Positions 26,278-35,337 of a stretch of DNA of 64,000 nt are shown piece after piece. The stretch's first letter is position 1. Each line of letters starts with the position of its first letter. This DNA is from Chryseolinea sp. H1M3-3 (GTDB lineage: Bacteria; Bacteroidota; Bacteroidia; Cytophagales; Cyclobacteriaceae): the NCBI RefSeq assembly GCF_029360725.1, contig NZ_JARKMY010000002.1, positions 868,001 to 932,000 on the forward strand, read 5' to 3'. Made by a program: the position numbers and the translations under genes. Under the pieces are notes generated by a model. The model was not told the origin of the DNA, searched no databases, and was given only the letters and a program-made list of their open reading frames with translations.

Positions 26278-26484
26278 ATGAGAAAGCTATTATTTATCTT
26301 TTGCATGACTGCAATGCTTGCTGCCTGCGGAGATGGCAAAAACCGGACATCGGATGTAGACGCTAATGAAAGTGTGGAGGAAAACGCTGGCGAAACCGTT
26401 TCCCCTGCACTGGAAGATTCTGCTAGTATGCAAGAGACCGATTCTCTTGGTACCGAACTTCACAAGGACGATTCTATCAAATAA
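26278..26484 (+). CDS. Small lipoprotein
   Basis: 68 residues: signal MRKLLFIFCMTAMLAAC with lipobox LAAC, then an acidic, Ser/Glu/Asp-rich tail (ESVEENAGETVSP) that is probably disordered. Envelope-anchored; function unknown. ATG 26278 is chosen because it places the lipobox correctly. An intrinsic terminator follows ten bases after the stop. Confidence 0.75.
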   Translation: MRKLLFIFCMTAMLAACGDGKNRTSDVDANESVEENAGETVSPALEDSASMQETDSLGTELHKDDSIK

Positions 26485-26493
26485 GGATAATAT

Positions 26494-26531
26494 TCCGCCG
26501 TTGATGAATGATCTTCAATGGCGGACTTATT
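26494..26531 (+). terminator. Terminator of the small lipoprotein gene
   Basis: TCCGCCGTTGA (26494-26504) pairs with TCAATGGCGGA (26515-26525), an 11-bp stem with one G-U pair and a ten-base loop, followed by CTTATTTTTAT. Confidence 0.65.
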
Positions 26532-26871
26532 TTTATCCGTCCACTAGCGTACGTTTGATCAGTTTATTCCGCTGTGCCAGTAGCTAACTCGTTGCTGGAA
26601 TACTAAGCCGCTTTGAAATCCCTTTCAAACAACGTAATCAGCCTCTATGTAGAAACAAAATGCACGCTGTGTCTTACGCACAGTGGTTTTGGCATGAATT
26701 CTTTTACCGTACCCGGTCGCCGTGTAAATACGCAGATTGTTAGAGGTCAGTTAATTAGGAGCTCACTAAAATTTTTTTTAAAAAAAATATGCAGAAGATG
26801 TAAAATATATCGGCGTAAATAAGAAATTTAAGAACTGGCAAGGTATGGTTAATTGGGTTATCTTGTCTAAT

Positions 26872-26905
26872 GCAGAGTTCCTGTTTCAGGGACTCTGCTC
26901 TTTTT
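26872..26905 (+). terminator. Strong terminator without a coding gene before it
   Basis: GCAGAGTTCCTG (26872-26883), loop TTT, CAGGGACTCTGC (26887-26898), a 12-bp stem with one G-U pair, followed by TCTTTTTTAT. Textbook intrinsic terminator on the plus strand. Confidence 0.7.
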
Positions 26906-27014
26906 TATAGCCTTTTTTGGATAAATACCTGCTGAGGTTGGGTAGATACACATCAAACATCTTTCAGCCACTTTATAATGATCGTAGGCAGATAAAGTAA
27001 ATGATTAAGCCATC

Positions 27015-28253
27015 ATGATTAGAAGAAATTTCTTAAAGGGACTTTCGCTTTTAGGCGCTGGCAGTGTAGTAAATAGCAATGCTGCCGTCGCCGCAAAAAT
27101 TGATGGACTCGAAGATCAAAGGGCATATTGGGTGAATACCTTAACGCGAATTACGTCGCCAGTGCTGGAGTCGCTAAGTCAGGAAAAACTCAAGGTCCGA
27201 ATGCCTGTCGAAGCTTATCCTAACAGTATAGAGGGAAGAAAAAAAGTGACATACCTCGAAGCTTTTGGAAGGAGCATGGCCGGGTTGGCGCCGTGGCTTG
27301 AACTTGGCCCGGATGATACATCGGAGGGAAAAATTAGAATGCAGTTTATAAAGATGGCAACAGCTTCTTTAAAAAATGCTGTTAATCCATCATCGTTGGA
27401 TTATATGAACTTTGCAGAAGGAAGCCAGCCACTCGTAGATGCAGCATTCCTCGCGCATGCATTGTTGCGTGCACCAAAACAATTATGGGGGAATATGGAT
27501 CGAGGTGCGCAAGAAAATATCCTCAACGCGCTGGAGGCCACGCGTATCATAAAACCATATTATAGTAACTGGCTCCTGTTTACTGCAATGATTGAAGCGG
27601 CGCTCCTAAAATTTGCGCACGAGTACGATGCTGTTAGAGTTGACTATGCACTCAAACAACACGAAGTCTGGTACAAAGGAGATGGCGTGTATGGTGATGG
27701 TCCTGATTTTCACTTTGACTACTATAACAGCTACGTCATTCAACCCATGATGCTGGACATTATAAAAACTGTTGTAGAAGAACGAGGTGAAATGAAAGAT
27801 GAATTCGCCCTTATCCAAAAAAGAGCGAAACGATATGCGGAAATCCAGGAGCGATTGATATCACCAGAAGGAACATTTCCGCCTATTGGAAGATCCATTG
27901 CATATCGCTGCGGAGCTTTTCAATTATTGGCACAGATGGCTCTTCAAAAACAATTGCCCGATTCATTGCAACCAGCTCAAATTCGCAGTGCGCTAAGCGC
28001 CGTCATCTCGCGAACCATATATGCACCGGGTACATTTGATAAAGATGGATGGCTTTCCATTGGATTGGCGGGACACCAACCTGAAGTGGGAGAACCCTAC
28101 ATTTCGACTGGCAGTTTATACCTGTGTTCGGTGGCATTTCTGCCGCTCGGATTACCCGCGATAGATGAGTTTTGGTCCAGCCCATCCGTTGAATGGACCA
28201 GCAAGAAAGCTTTTTCAGGAAAAAATTTTCCTATTGACAAAGCATTAAAATGA
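27015..28253 (+). CDS. DUF2264 exported protein
   Basis: 412 residues. The N-terminus IRRNFLKGLSLLGAGS is a twin-arginine-type signal (R-R-x-F-L-K), so it may be exported folded. The remainder is a DUF2264 all-helical (alpha/alpha)-barrel: EAFGRSMAGLAPWL, LVDAAFLAHALLRAP, WYKGDGVYGDGPDFHFDYYNSYVIQPM and PIGRSIAYRCGAFQLLA are family landmarks. Such proteins occur in polysaccharide-utilisation settings and are suspected glycan-active enzymes, but I do not assign a reaction. It stands alone, with divergent or unrelated neighbours. Confidence 0.88.
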   Translation: MIRRNFLKGLSLLGAGSVVNSNAAVAAKIDGLEDQRAYWVNTLTRITSPVLESLSQEKLKVRMPVEAYPNSIEGRKKVTYLEAFGRSMAGLAPWLELGPDDTSEGKIRMQFIKMATASLKNAVNPSSLDYMNFAEGSQPLVDAAFLAHALLRAPKQLWGNMDRGAQENILNALEATRIIKPYYSNWLLFTAMIEAALLKFAHEYDAVRVDYALKQHEVWYKGDGVYGDGPDFHFDYYNSYVIQPMMLDIIKTVVEERGEMKDEFALIQKRAKRYAEIQERLISPEGTFPPIGRSIAYRCGAFQLLAQMALQKQLPDSLQPAQIRSALSAVISRTIYAPGTFDKDGWLSIGLAGHQPEVGEPYISTGSLYLCSVAFLPLGLPAIDEFWSSPSVEWTSKKAFSGKNFPIDKALK

Positions 28254-28306
28254 CGTAAAAGTTAAAGGCTTTTTGCAGTCTGGCGCTAATAAATCAAAGT
28301 GGTCGT

Positions 28307-28816
28307 TTAATAGACCTTTTGCTTCGACTCCTTCGGAATTATGGTCGTATCGGAAATTTTAACCGGCACTTCTACAGGTTTATCCATTATCCGACCCCAC
28401 CAGATCTTACCCCAGATGCGCTCGTGCAGATAAAACAACCCGATTTTTGTAAACACCTCAAAACCACCAATAGCCACTGCATTAAGTGGAACACCCGTGA
28501 TAAGATAGGCGATGAAAATAGTATCAATTGTTCCGATCGTACGCCAGCTGATTCCCTTCACCAGGCTTCGGCCATGGGTTGGACCAACACCGTGGATTCT
28601 TCCCCAAGGAATTTTATCCCAAACCCGTTCATGGAGATAATACAGAATAATCTTCGTGACAACCTCGGTCATCCCAATTTTTATTGAATTGGCAAAACTT
28701 CCGGTAACGATAAAGGACAGGACAATGGTGTCGATGGTACCTAACGTCCTCCAACTAACCCCTTTAAGTAAACTTCTGCTATGCGAATCTCTCACGTAAT
28801 CTGGTTTTGGATGCAA
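28307..28816 (-). CDS. Membrane protein with two DUF2061 domains
   Basis: 169 residues made of two tandem DUF2061 units. Each begins RSL(L/V)KG(V/I)SWRT(L/I)GTIDTI and ends in a YYLHER(V/I)W or FYLHER(I)W motif followed by K-I-x-W-G-R-I. Each unit has two membrane helices, giving four in total. The family is widespread and uncharacterised; single-domain versions are about 70 residues, so this is an internal duplication. Its 3' end is convergent with DUF2264. Confidence 0.88.
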   Translation of the reverse strand: MHPKPDYVRDSHSRSLLKGVSWRTLGTIDTIVLSFIVTGSFANSIKIGMTEVVTKIILYYLHERVWDKIPWGRIHGVGPTHGRSLVKGISWRTIGTIDTIFIAYLITGVPLNAVAIGGFEVFTKIGLFYLHERIWGKIWWGRIMDKPVEVPVKISDTTIIPKESKQKVY

Positions 28817-29042
28817 TATATTTAAAATATACCGATTTACTAGACTTTAACTTCATCCAAATTGGCTCAATTAAGCAGATTTTTGCGGGATCTTGGAAAA
28901 TAAGCGTATGCAAACGTTTTAGGCAGGAGGTGTGCCGGAGATTAAAAACTTTAAATTTTTAGGATTGAAACAAAATATAACGCCTTAAAGAATCACGGCA
29001 CAACTATGGTCAGGCCGCTTCCACTTATGATACCTTGTTATT

Positions 29043-30218
29043 TTAACGTTGCTGCTTCAGCGTATTTATCAGGGCATTAATGTTTGATTCGTCGTTATAA
29101 ACATGGGGAGATACCCGAATACCATCACCGCGGACGGATACGAAAACTTTATTTTTTTGCAGCGCCCGTAGAAGCAAATCTTTATCAATCGAAGCAGGAA
29201 GTAAAAATCCAAAAAGATGATTCGCCCTGAACTGATCCTGCTCATACCAATATCCGTTTTCCTTGAGATAAAGTAACAACGGCTGAATCAACTGGCTACA
29301 ATAATTTTGGATGGCATCAATTTTCCAGTCATGCAGTTGTTGCAACGCCCTGTCCAGCATTGACAGCAGAATGGGGTTGCTGAATTCACCAACATTGTAC
29401 CTTGCAGCACCAGGCTTATAATCATCCACGTAACGTGTAAGTTTGGTAAAGTCATTGGCATTCGAACGATTCATCCACGAATCTTCAATAGGCGTACCGT
29501 TGCTAAAAGCCTTGCTGTAATACGCTACGCCAATGGAGTAGGGGCCCATCAACCATTTGTAAGCGGCACATACCAAAGCATCCAGATGAAAATCGGTTAC
29601 GTCAATAGGTATTGCCCCGACAGATTGCGTACCGTCTGCAATAAACAGCGTATTTGTTGCTTTACATTTTTCTCCGATTTCTTTCAAATTGAATTTTGTG
29701 CCATCGGTCCAGTGGATGGTTGAAAGAATAATCGCGTTGGTATCGGTTGAAATAGCATTGACAATTTTTTCAGTCCAAGCTGCGCCTCGTCCATTCAGAA
29801 TATCCGGGGCATCTATTACCTTCATTTCCTTTTTATTTATTTGGCACCATGCCCGGATCGTATAGTAATCGCTGGGGAAATCATTGGAAACAACCACGAC
29901 GTGATTACCGGTATTCACAGGAATATTATTGACTGCAGATTTGAGTCCATAAGATGCAGAAGGAATGATGGCTATTTGCTGCGCAGGGCTATTGACGAGT
30001 CGCCCGAATTTTTCCTTTACTGCTTCAGCTTGCGTAAAGAAGTCTTCGGAGTGTATAGCCCAAGGGTGAAGTTTACGCCTCATTCCTTCCATACCTGATT
30101 CGCTAACTGATTTCATGAGGGGCGACATAAAGGCGCCATTCAGATAGTGTATGTCCGGGGGTATATCAAATAAATGCTTTTGAGAAGTCATGCTATGCAG
30201 GTGATGATTTGTACTCAT
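29043..30218 (-). CDS. Class V aminotransferase-fold PLP enzyme
   Basis: 391 residues of the NifS/CsdA/isopenicillin-epimerase-like fold type I. The PLP lysine is in VCAAYKWLMGPY, preceded by LFIADGTQSVGAIPIDV with the cofactor-ring Asp (IADG) and the phosphate-binding segment around SASYGLKSA. Absence of an obvious catalytic cysteine loop argues against a desulfurase; kynureninase- or epimerase-like chemistry is more likely. Start may be ATG 30218 or 30191. It lies 60 bases downstream of the cytochrome-dehydrogenase gene on the same strand, so cotranscription is possible. Confidence 0.87.
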   Translation of the reverse strand: MSTNHHLHSMTSQKHLFDIPPDIHYLNGAFMSPLMKSVSESGMEGMRRKLHPWAIHSEDFFTQAEAVKEKFGRLVNSPAQQIAIIPSASYGLKSAVNNIPVNTGNHVVVVSNDFPSDYYTIRAWCQINKKEMKVIDAPDILNGRGAAWTEKIVNAISTDTNAIILSTIHWTDGTKFNLKEIGEKCKATNTLFIADGTQSVGAIPIDVTDFHLDALVCAAYKWLMGPYSIGVAYYSKAFSNGTPIEDSWMNRSNANDFTKLTRYVDDYKPGAARYNVGEFSNPILLSMLDRALQQLHDWKIDAIQNYCSQLIQPLLLYLKENGYWYEQDQFRANHLFGFLLPASIDKDLLLRALQKNKVFVSVRGDGIRVSPHVYNDESNINALINTLKQQR

Positions 30219-30278
30219 AACGACAATCCAGGGCTGAGGTTTGTAGTTTGTACAAAGCGATTTTGAAAAATTTTCGAA

Positions 30279-31991
30279 TCAATAAGCTTTGGAAACACGC
30301 CAAATCTTTCCGTCGGCTTTGGTAATTACATAGAGATCTTTTTTGAATGGGTCATAAGCAATCCGCTGGTGTAGCCGTTTGGTATTGAACATTTCCTGAA
30401 GCGTGGTTGCTTTACCATCTTTAACAATCGCTAAAGCGTAAATGGTTGAATCACTGAGGTGGGGATCGATGTTTATATAAAATAGCTTACCGTTCACGAT
30501 GTCACCGAAAACATATTTGTTTTTCAATGGCATTAATTCACCTTCATAAACATGTCCACCATCAATGGCGTTACCTTCTTCGTGATCATATTGAACAAAG
30601 GGTTTTTTATACAGGTCGCGGTCGCTCTTTCCCAGCGGATAAACCTTTTTCATATCCTTTAATGTTGATATTCCGAAAGTCCCTTCACGATTTGGCCATC
30701 CATAATCACCACCTTTTTCAACAATGTTAAGTTCTTCCACGTTGGCTTCACCGATGTCCGTGACCATCATTCTGTTGCTATTGGTCGGATCCCACGATAA
30801 CCGGTGCGGATTCCGGAAACCTAAGGCGTAGATTTCTTTCACGATGGCAGGATCAGTTTCATGTACAAACGGATTATCCGCGGGAATGCCATAGTTACCG
30901 TTCCTGCTATTGTTTCCTGCGGGATCAATTCTCATAACAGTTCCCAGAAATGATTTCAAGTGATGACCCAGCTCAGGATGTTTGATGTTATTGGAACCAC
31001 CATCACCATAGCCGATGTATAGCAAGCCATAATTAGGATCCTTTGTGTCCAGCCCCGGAATAAATGCAATTTCCTGGCAACCATGGGCAAAGTTAGGGGC
31101 ATGTAGCCTTAGCATCTCCCGGTGTGTTCCCCGAAAGACTTTATCATTTACATTGTCCATTTTCCATTCAGAAATTACCCACTGTACCACTGACTTTAAA
31201 GAATCTGAAATAGTATAGTCAGCCCGTTGTCCTTTGTATGTTTCGGCATGCGTAATGTAAATGAGCCCATTGTTGAGGAAGTCGGGATGAAAATCAAAAC
31301 TTCCGACGCCGGTAGCGATTCCTGGTCCGCTTTGAAAATCCTTAACGTGCGCCCGTATGTCGAGAAAAATCTCGTGCTTACCATCGCGGACGCTATAGAT
31401 TGTTCCATTCTGATCCCCAACAAACAAGGAGCCATCACCTGACGGGTGTGCTCTGAGCGTTACAATGCCTAAATCAGGAGACGCATCCTTTTTTCTGGGA
31501 ATCTGGACGATTTGCTCTAATTCAATTTTGATAGGTGATTGTTTTATCGGTTGCACCAGTCTACCAGTTAGACCCCCTTTGGTGGTGTCCGATAGTAGGA
31601 CAGCCTGGAGATTATGGACTTCTGTTTGATGATGAATGTAGGATAAAATAGCATGGATGTCGGGGTCTTGCATTCCCTCAAAGGGAGGCATCACCTGCTT
31701 GTATCGTGCTAAGAGGCTGACGGCCCGTTTTCCTTTAGCTTCAATAACTTGCGCCGGGTTCTTAATGAAAGTTGTTAAATCTTTCCTGGAAAGTATGTTC
31801 GTAACCCCACCTAACGGAGGGCCTATGCCATCACCTTCCAGGCTGTGGCATGACATGCAGTTTTTAGTAAAGAGGTTTTTTCCTTTTACTAGGGTTTCTT
31901 CGTCGGAAGCATAATCATTTTTATCCGTCAGGAGATAAGCAACAACAGCAATTCCTAAGGCTAGTACGGCAAAAACTACATATCGGATCAT
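30279..31991 (-). CDS. Cytochrome c-sugar dehydrogenase (PQQ GDH-like) fusion
   Basis: 570 residues. A signal anchor (about 1-22) directs it to the periplasm. A class I cytochrome c domain follows with haem motif Cys45-x-x-Cys48-His49 (CMSCH) and a likely axial Met101 (QVMPPFEGM). From about 165 to the end is a GSDH/HHIP-type six-bladed beta-propeller as in soluble PQQ glucose dehydrogenases (LRAHPSGDGSLFVGDQNG, HGCQEIAFIPG, GYGDGGSNN, GFRNPHRLSWDP). It would oxidise a sugar or aldose-like compound and pass electrons through its own haem to the respiratory chain. PQQ dependence is inferred, not shown. Confidence 0.9.
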   Translation of the reverse strand: MIRYVVFAVLALGIAVVAYLLTDKNDYASDEETLVKGKNLFTKNCMSCHSLEGDGIGPPLGGVTNILSRKDLTTFIKNPAQVIEAKGKRAVSLLARYKQVMPPFEGMQDPDIHAILSYIHHQTEVHNLQAVLLSDTTKGGLTGRLVQPIKQSPIKIELEQIVQIPRKKDASPDLGIVTLRAHPSGDGSLFVGDQNGTIYSVRDGKHEIFLDIRAHVKDFQSGPGIATGVGSFDFHPDFLNNGLIYITHAETYKGQRADYTISDSLKSVVQWVISEWKMDNVNDKVFRGTHREMLRLHAPNFAHGCQEIAFIPGLDTKDPNYGLLYIGYGDGGSNNIKHPELGHHLKSFLGTVMRIDPAGNNSRNGNYGIPADNPFVHETDPAIVKEIYALGFRNPHRLSWDPTNSNRMMVTDIGEANVEELNIVEKGGDYGWPNREGTFGISTLKDMKKVYPLGKSDRDLYKKPFVQYDHEEGNAIDGGHVYEGELMPLKNKYVFGDIVNGKLFYINIDPHLSDSTIYALAIVKDGKATTLQEMFNTKRLHQRIAYDPFKKDLYVITKADGKIWRVSKAY

Positions 31992-32151
31992 GGGGTTAAT
32001 ATGCGTATTTTTCCCGAATCCTTATAGCTGTTATAACTTTAGCGGTATACATCTCTCAATGGAGGATGTGGTGCTGCAAACGAAGCCCCGCGGCTATCAG
32101 GCGGTAAACTCTTGCCTGATGATGGTCTTTCTCTCTTATAGAAAGAGCGAG

Positions 32152-32589
32152 CTACATCCGACTTTTCTCGGAAGCCTTAAACCATTTATAAGCATCTTCT
32201 TTAGTGGCAAAATTTTCAAGAATTAGACTTTGTCCGGCGTATTTTGCCTGCATATTCTTTTTCCATTTTTCCATGGCGTATTTGGCAAAAATGTCGGTGC
32301 CTATTATAACCGCGTGAGTTTTAACACCCGCTTTCACAAACAACATTTCATTCCAGGTCTTGTCCAACCAGCCTTGGTCTTCAATAGGTACCACGCCGAG
32401 CAACTGCGTGTCACCAAGCCAGTGCAAAACCGGCTCTGTTTTTTTAAGCTCTACGTATTCATTACAAACTTTTGTAAGCCCCGTTCTGAATTCATCACCT
32501 TTTGGTTTTTTCTTCCAAACGTGAAACAGGATTTTTGCTTCTTCATCCAAAAAGCAATCAAGGAAGTCGAGAGAGAATAGCGTTTTCAT
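32152..32589 (-). CDS. SpoIIAA/STAS-like small protein
   Basis: 145 residues, soluble, starting MKTLFSLDFLDCFLDEEAKILFHVWKKK. The beta-alpha order (strand ILFHVW, DTQLLGVVPIEDQGWLDKTW, KTHAVIIGTDIFAKYAMEKW, and a final FATKEDAYKWF) is that of SpoIIAA-like/STAS-like proteins common in Bacteroidota. The last motif, in which an EDAYKWL-type segment closes the fold, is especially typical. Probably a cytoplasmic regulatory or lipid-binding protein. It is not in an evident operon. Confidence 0.7.
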   Translation of the reverse strand: MKTLFSLDFLDCFLDEEAKILFHVWKKKPKGDEFRTGLTKVCNEYVELKKTEPVLHWLGDTQLLGVVPIEDQGWLDKTWNEMLFVKAGVKTHAVIIGTDIFAKYAMEKWKKNMQAKYAGQSLILENFATKEDAYKWFKASEKSRM

Positions 32590-32907
32590 AGCATTTTTCG
32601 TTTAAAAAGTGTATTACAGCTTTGAAGGCTCACCATGAACGCCCTCTTTGCCTATTGTTTAAATTGTTGGTTCACATTTTTGAATGACCTACAACGTAAT
32701 ACGTGCCGTATGATGCTATCACTTTTATTACTACCTCCACATTCCAACAACTAGTGTGATGGATATATATACAGTTGAGCGACGAAACGTAAGTGTTCAA
32801 TCAAACTGCTTTTTTGACGTCATAGACCAACGTTGTGCAATAGACACAGAATTATCTTTCGCGTTAGTTGAATTAGGTTGGTGAAAATTGTGTTGCGCCT
32901 TTTTGAA
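32590..32907. other. Gene-free region
   Basis: Between two minus-strand genes (SnoaL-like stop at 32908 and STAS-like start at 32589). No credible coding frame, repeat or strong hairpin seen. It should contain the promoter of the STAS-like gene. Confidence 0.35.
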
Positions 32908-33264
32908 TTACTGGCGCATGACCGTTAACCGGCGGATCTTTCCAGCACTTACTTCGTAGATAACAACGAATTCAATAAACGCTTTTGATCCCATTCTGCC
33001 TTCAATACGTTCGTGATCAATAACCTTATTGTTAAATACGATCCTGTTTAGGACGGTTGCATGTAAATGAGGAGAAGATTCAAACAGACTCTTGTACATT
33101 TCACGCAGCTTGTCGATACCAGCGATGGTTGTCGCATGTTCAGGAAAGGTGTACAATTCAATGTCTTCGCTGAACAATTCCATAAAGCCGTTAAGATCAC
33201 GATTGTTATAACATGCTACGTTTTGCTCAACGAGAATTTCGGGTTTTATCTGGTGCTGTTGCAT
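32908..33264 (-). CDS. SnoaL/NTF2-like fold protein
   Basis: 118 residues with the nuclear-transport-factor-2-like cone fold: VEQNVACYNNRDLNGFMELFSEDIELYTFPEH is the conserved helix-strand start, and REMYKSLFESSPHLHATVLNRIVFNNKVIDHERIEG the middle. Members act as small polyketide cyclases, isomerases or as binding proteins. Here it is a stand-alone cytoplasmic protein with no pathway context. Confidence 0.85.
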   Translation of the reverse strand: MQQHQIKPEILVEQNVACYNNRDLNGFMELFSEDIELYTFPEHATTIAGIDKLREMYKSLFESSPHLHATVLNRIVFNNKVIDHERIEGRMGSKAFIEFVVIYEVSAGKIRRLTVMRQ

Positions 33265-33440
33265 ACTGTAAACTACAACAGGTGTTAAGAGCCTGCTTAG
33301 TTCTCAAGATAATAAACTGATGAGAATTTTTATCTCACGGCAGGTGTGAAGCCCTTTGAAATACTAAATTATTGATGAAGTAAACGTTAAGAATAGTCTA
33401 TTGATTATTAGGTACACCCCACTATAAACCTTGCCATACA

Positions 33441-33644
33441 CTATAAACTTCCTACTGGTGTTGTTATTTCATCTTGAGGAACCAGTTTTAGCGGTTTGGG
33501 CGCATTGGGCCTAAGATCATATTTTACTGTTCCATCTTCTGAATGCACTTTCGTCACGATCCAGACTGTTTCGGAATCTTGTAACAACATTACTTTGTCA
33601 CCTACTTCAAAGGTCGGTTTTTTTGGATCTTCTTCTATATGCAT
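33441..33644 (-). CDS. Small SH3/KOW-like protein
   Basis: 67 residues, acidic N-terminus then FEVGDKVMLLQDSETVWIVTKVHSEDG, the shape of a small SH3-like barrel in which a VGD turn begins the first strand. I start at ATG 33644 (MHIEEDPKK); an in-frame upstream ATG at 33674 is possible. A similar small protein occurs at 53904-54176. Role unknown. Confidence 0.6.
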   Translation of the reverse strand: MHIEEDPKKPTFEVGDKVMLLQDSETVWIVTKVHSEDGTVKYDLRPNAPKPLKLVPQDEITTPVGSL

Positions 33645-33811
33645 AATCGTATCCTTTATCTTACGATTCAACAACGGAGATTTTAAAAGGTTATAAAAGG
33701 GAAAAGCTCTTAAGAATTAATAGAGAAAAAGAAGTCAGGAAAACAGGGTCTTCTTATTGAGGAAAAACGCTTTAACAGCATTTAGTACCAGTAAGTTAAA
33801 AACGATTTAGA

Positions 33812-34069
33812 TTAATTATTTTTCCGGAGTTTAATAATGCGCGAATCGACACTATCTGAATGAATGTATTGCAACTGTCCTTTTTGGGTGAACACTTCCA
33901 ACCCGTCCGGTGTTAAAAGAACTTTATTTCTAAAATCCGGGGGTTGATTGAGAAGTTCATTCAAAACTTTTTCCTGATCGGCGCGAATGCTAAGGCTGTC
34001 CTGCTTTTGATGATTATGAAATACAGCCGCAAATAGTTCCTTCAATGGTCGTTCGAGAATATCGTTCAT
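33812..34069 (-). CDS. Small hypothetical protein
   Basis: 85 residues, soluble, charged, with a helical N-terminal half (LERPLKELFAAVFHNHQKQD) and a beta-like C-terminal half (KVLLTPDGLEVFTQKGQLQYIHSD). No named domain. Codon use is compatible with coding, and it sits among other small minus-strand genes. Confidence 0.5.
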   Translation of the reverse strand: MNDILERPLKELFAAVFHNHQKQDSLSIRADQEKVLNELLNQPPDFRNKVLLTPDGLEVFTQKGQLQYIHSDSVDSRIIKLRKNN

Positions 34070-34175
34070 AATTTCTAAAACTCTATGCGACCGAAAAAGT
34101 TATTGGCTCACTTGAATTTTTTTATGGCGGCGGCTATAAAGTCGCGTGTCAATACGTGGCGGTGTATGCGTCATT

Positions 34176-34457
34176 CTACCTGACAAAAAAATTGACGAGC
34201 ACCATGGCAATGATGAGTAATGCACCCCACATTAATTTGATTTTGAGCGCTTTGCCATCCAAAAGAAATATCATCCAGGTCATAATATTACCGGCAATAA
34301 ATACCAGCAAGAAGGTGGAAGAAAATGAGAGGTCAGAGCCTCCCAGGTACTTTTTAAAAGCGTATTGTAAACCGACAAATGGGATAATAAAATTGCACAG
34401 GATTAAAGCGACTTCCAGGTACTTGTTATCATGCTTATTATCTTTCGATTCATTCAT
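34176..34457 (-). CDS. Small three-helix membrane protein
   Basis: 93 residues. Three likely membrane helices (about 14-31, 43-64 and 71-91) with a charged, Asn/Lys-rich N-terminus (NESKDNKHDNKY). No known family seen. It is 158 bases downstream of the DUF6320-like gene on the same strand and may be cotranscribed. Confidence 0.55.
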   Translation of the reverse strand: MNESKDNKHDNKYLEVALILCNFIIPFVGLQYAFKKYLGGSDLSFSSTFLLVFIAGNIMTWMIFLLDGKALKIKLMWGALLIIAMVLVNFFVR

Positions 34458-34615
34458 TCTTCTCTAGTGAGTTTGTCGATGCAAAAATAGTAAAGCTCGC
34501 ATTATTACAACGGATGTCCACGAAACTTTATACAATAGATCAAAGGAGGTAATAAATGAAATCTTCAAGTTAATCCCACTTCTTACGAACAGCCGTAAAA
34601 CAGATGCCAGGTCAT

Positions 34616-35326
34616 TTACGTGTGGAATATTTTTTCGAGGTGCTTATTTCTTTTTATCCGGAAATGAATAAAAAGTAGTGAAGCTGTAACCGGCAACAGA
34701 CAAGCTGTAACGATGATACTCCATTGTATAAAAAATTGATTGCGGGTATAAAGCGAAATTAATCCTTCAAGACAAATACAATAGATGGCAATCATGAAAA
34801 GTGAAAAGGCAAAGACATTCAGCCCTTTTGTGCCTACAGATCGCATTAAAAAAATTAGGACCATAGTCATTAAGTTTGTGATAAAGAGTATGGGTATTGC
34901 GAGTCGTAACATCCATCCTGTATCCTGAAATATATAATGAAAGCCAATAAGTACACCTGTAGAAATAATCCACCCAATAATGAGCTGTAGCACAAGTCCT
35001 GTGCGGATAAGCGCCAGAACAGCAGCATAGGAAAGTAAGATGGTGCAAACGGATATCGGAAAGACAGACCAGGTAATCCTTTTATGCACCCATGCATCTA
35101 TGATCAGCGTTGCAATAATTCCCGAAAGAAGCAATACCGCAGTAACTTGCCATGTAATTCGTTGCAATAGATATAGTTCACCGGCGGCTGTTGTTTTTTT
35201 GTTAAATATAGACGCCGGTAGGGGAGCGTTCAGTGTTTTCTTGTCGTCATGAACAGACCTTCCGCATAAAGGGCAGTGATCCAATCCTTCATCAAGTTCA
35301 ACGCCGCAAGTTTTGCACAGTAGCAT
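34616..35326 (-). CDS. Zinc-ribbon membrane protein (DUF6320-like)
   Basis: 236 residues. An N-terminal zinc ribbon has C4-x2-C7 and C18-x2-C21 (LCKTCG, HCPLCG). Six membrane helices follow from about 58 to 225, ending in a basic tail. This architecture resembles DUF6320 proteins, which in Firmicutes neighbour alcohol-acetyltransferase-like genes. Exactly that arrangement is present: its start lies 11 bases after the stop of the condensation-like gene, so the two are cotranscribed. Function unknown; an acyl-lipid membrane role is an inference. Confidence 0.75.
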   Translation of the reverse strand: MLLCKTCGVELDEGLDHCPLCGRSVHDDKKTLNAPLPASIFNKKTTAAGELYLLQRITWQVTAVLLLSGIIATLIIDAWVHKRITWSVFPISVCTILLSYAAVLALIRTGLVLQLIIGWIISTGVLIGFHYIFQDTGWMLRLAIPILFITNLMTMVLIFLMRSVGTKGLNVFAFSLFMIAIYCICLEGLISLYTRNQFFIQWSIIVTACLLPVTASLLFIHFRIKRNKHLEKIFHT

Positions 35327-35337
35327 ATTGGTCCTTT

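Larger units (their letters stand above)
26485..27014. other. Gene-free region with two terminators
   Basis: Holds the terminator of the lipoprotein gene (26494-26531) and a second, stronger terminator (26872-26905) with no gene between them. The 69-codon frame at 26613-26822 is Cys/Arg/Lys-rich and not protein-like. The interval 26530-26870 could encode a small RNA. Confidence 0.45.

Noticed and set aside
26613-26822. 69-codon Cys/Lys/Arg-rich frame
   Set aside because: Lies between two terminators, has no signal or domain, and has no adjacent ribosome-binding site.
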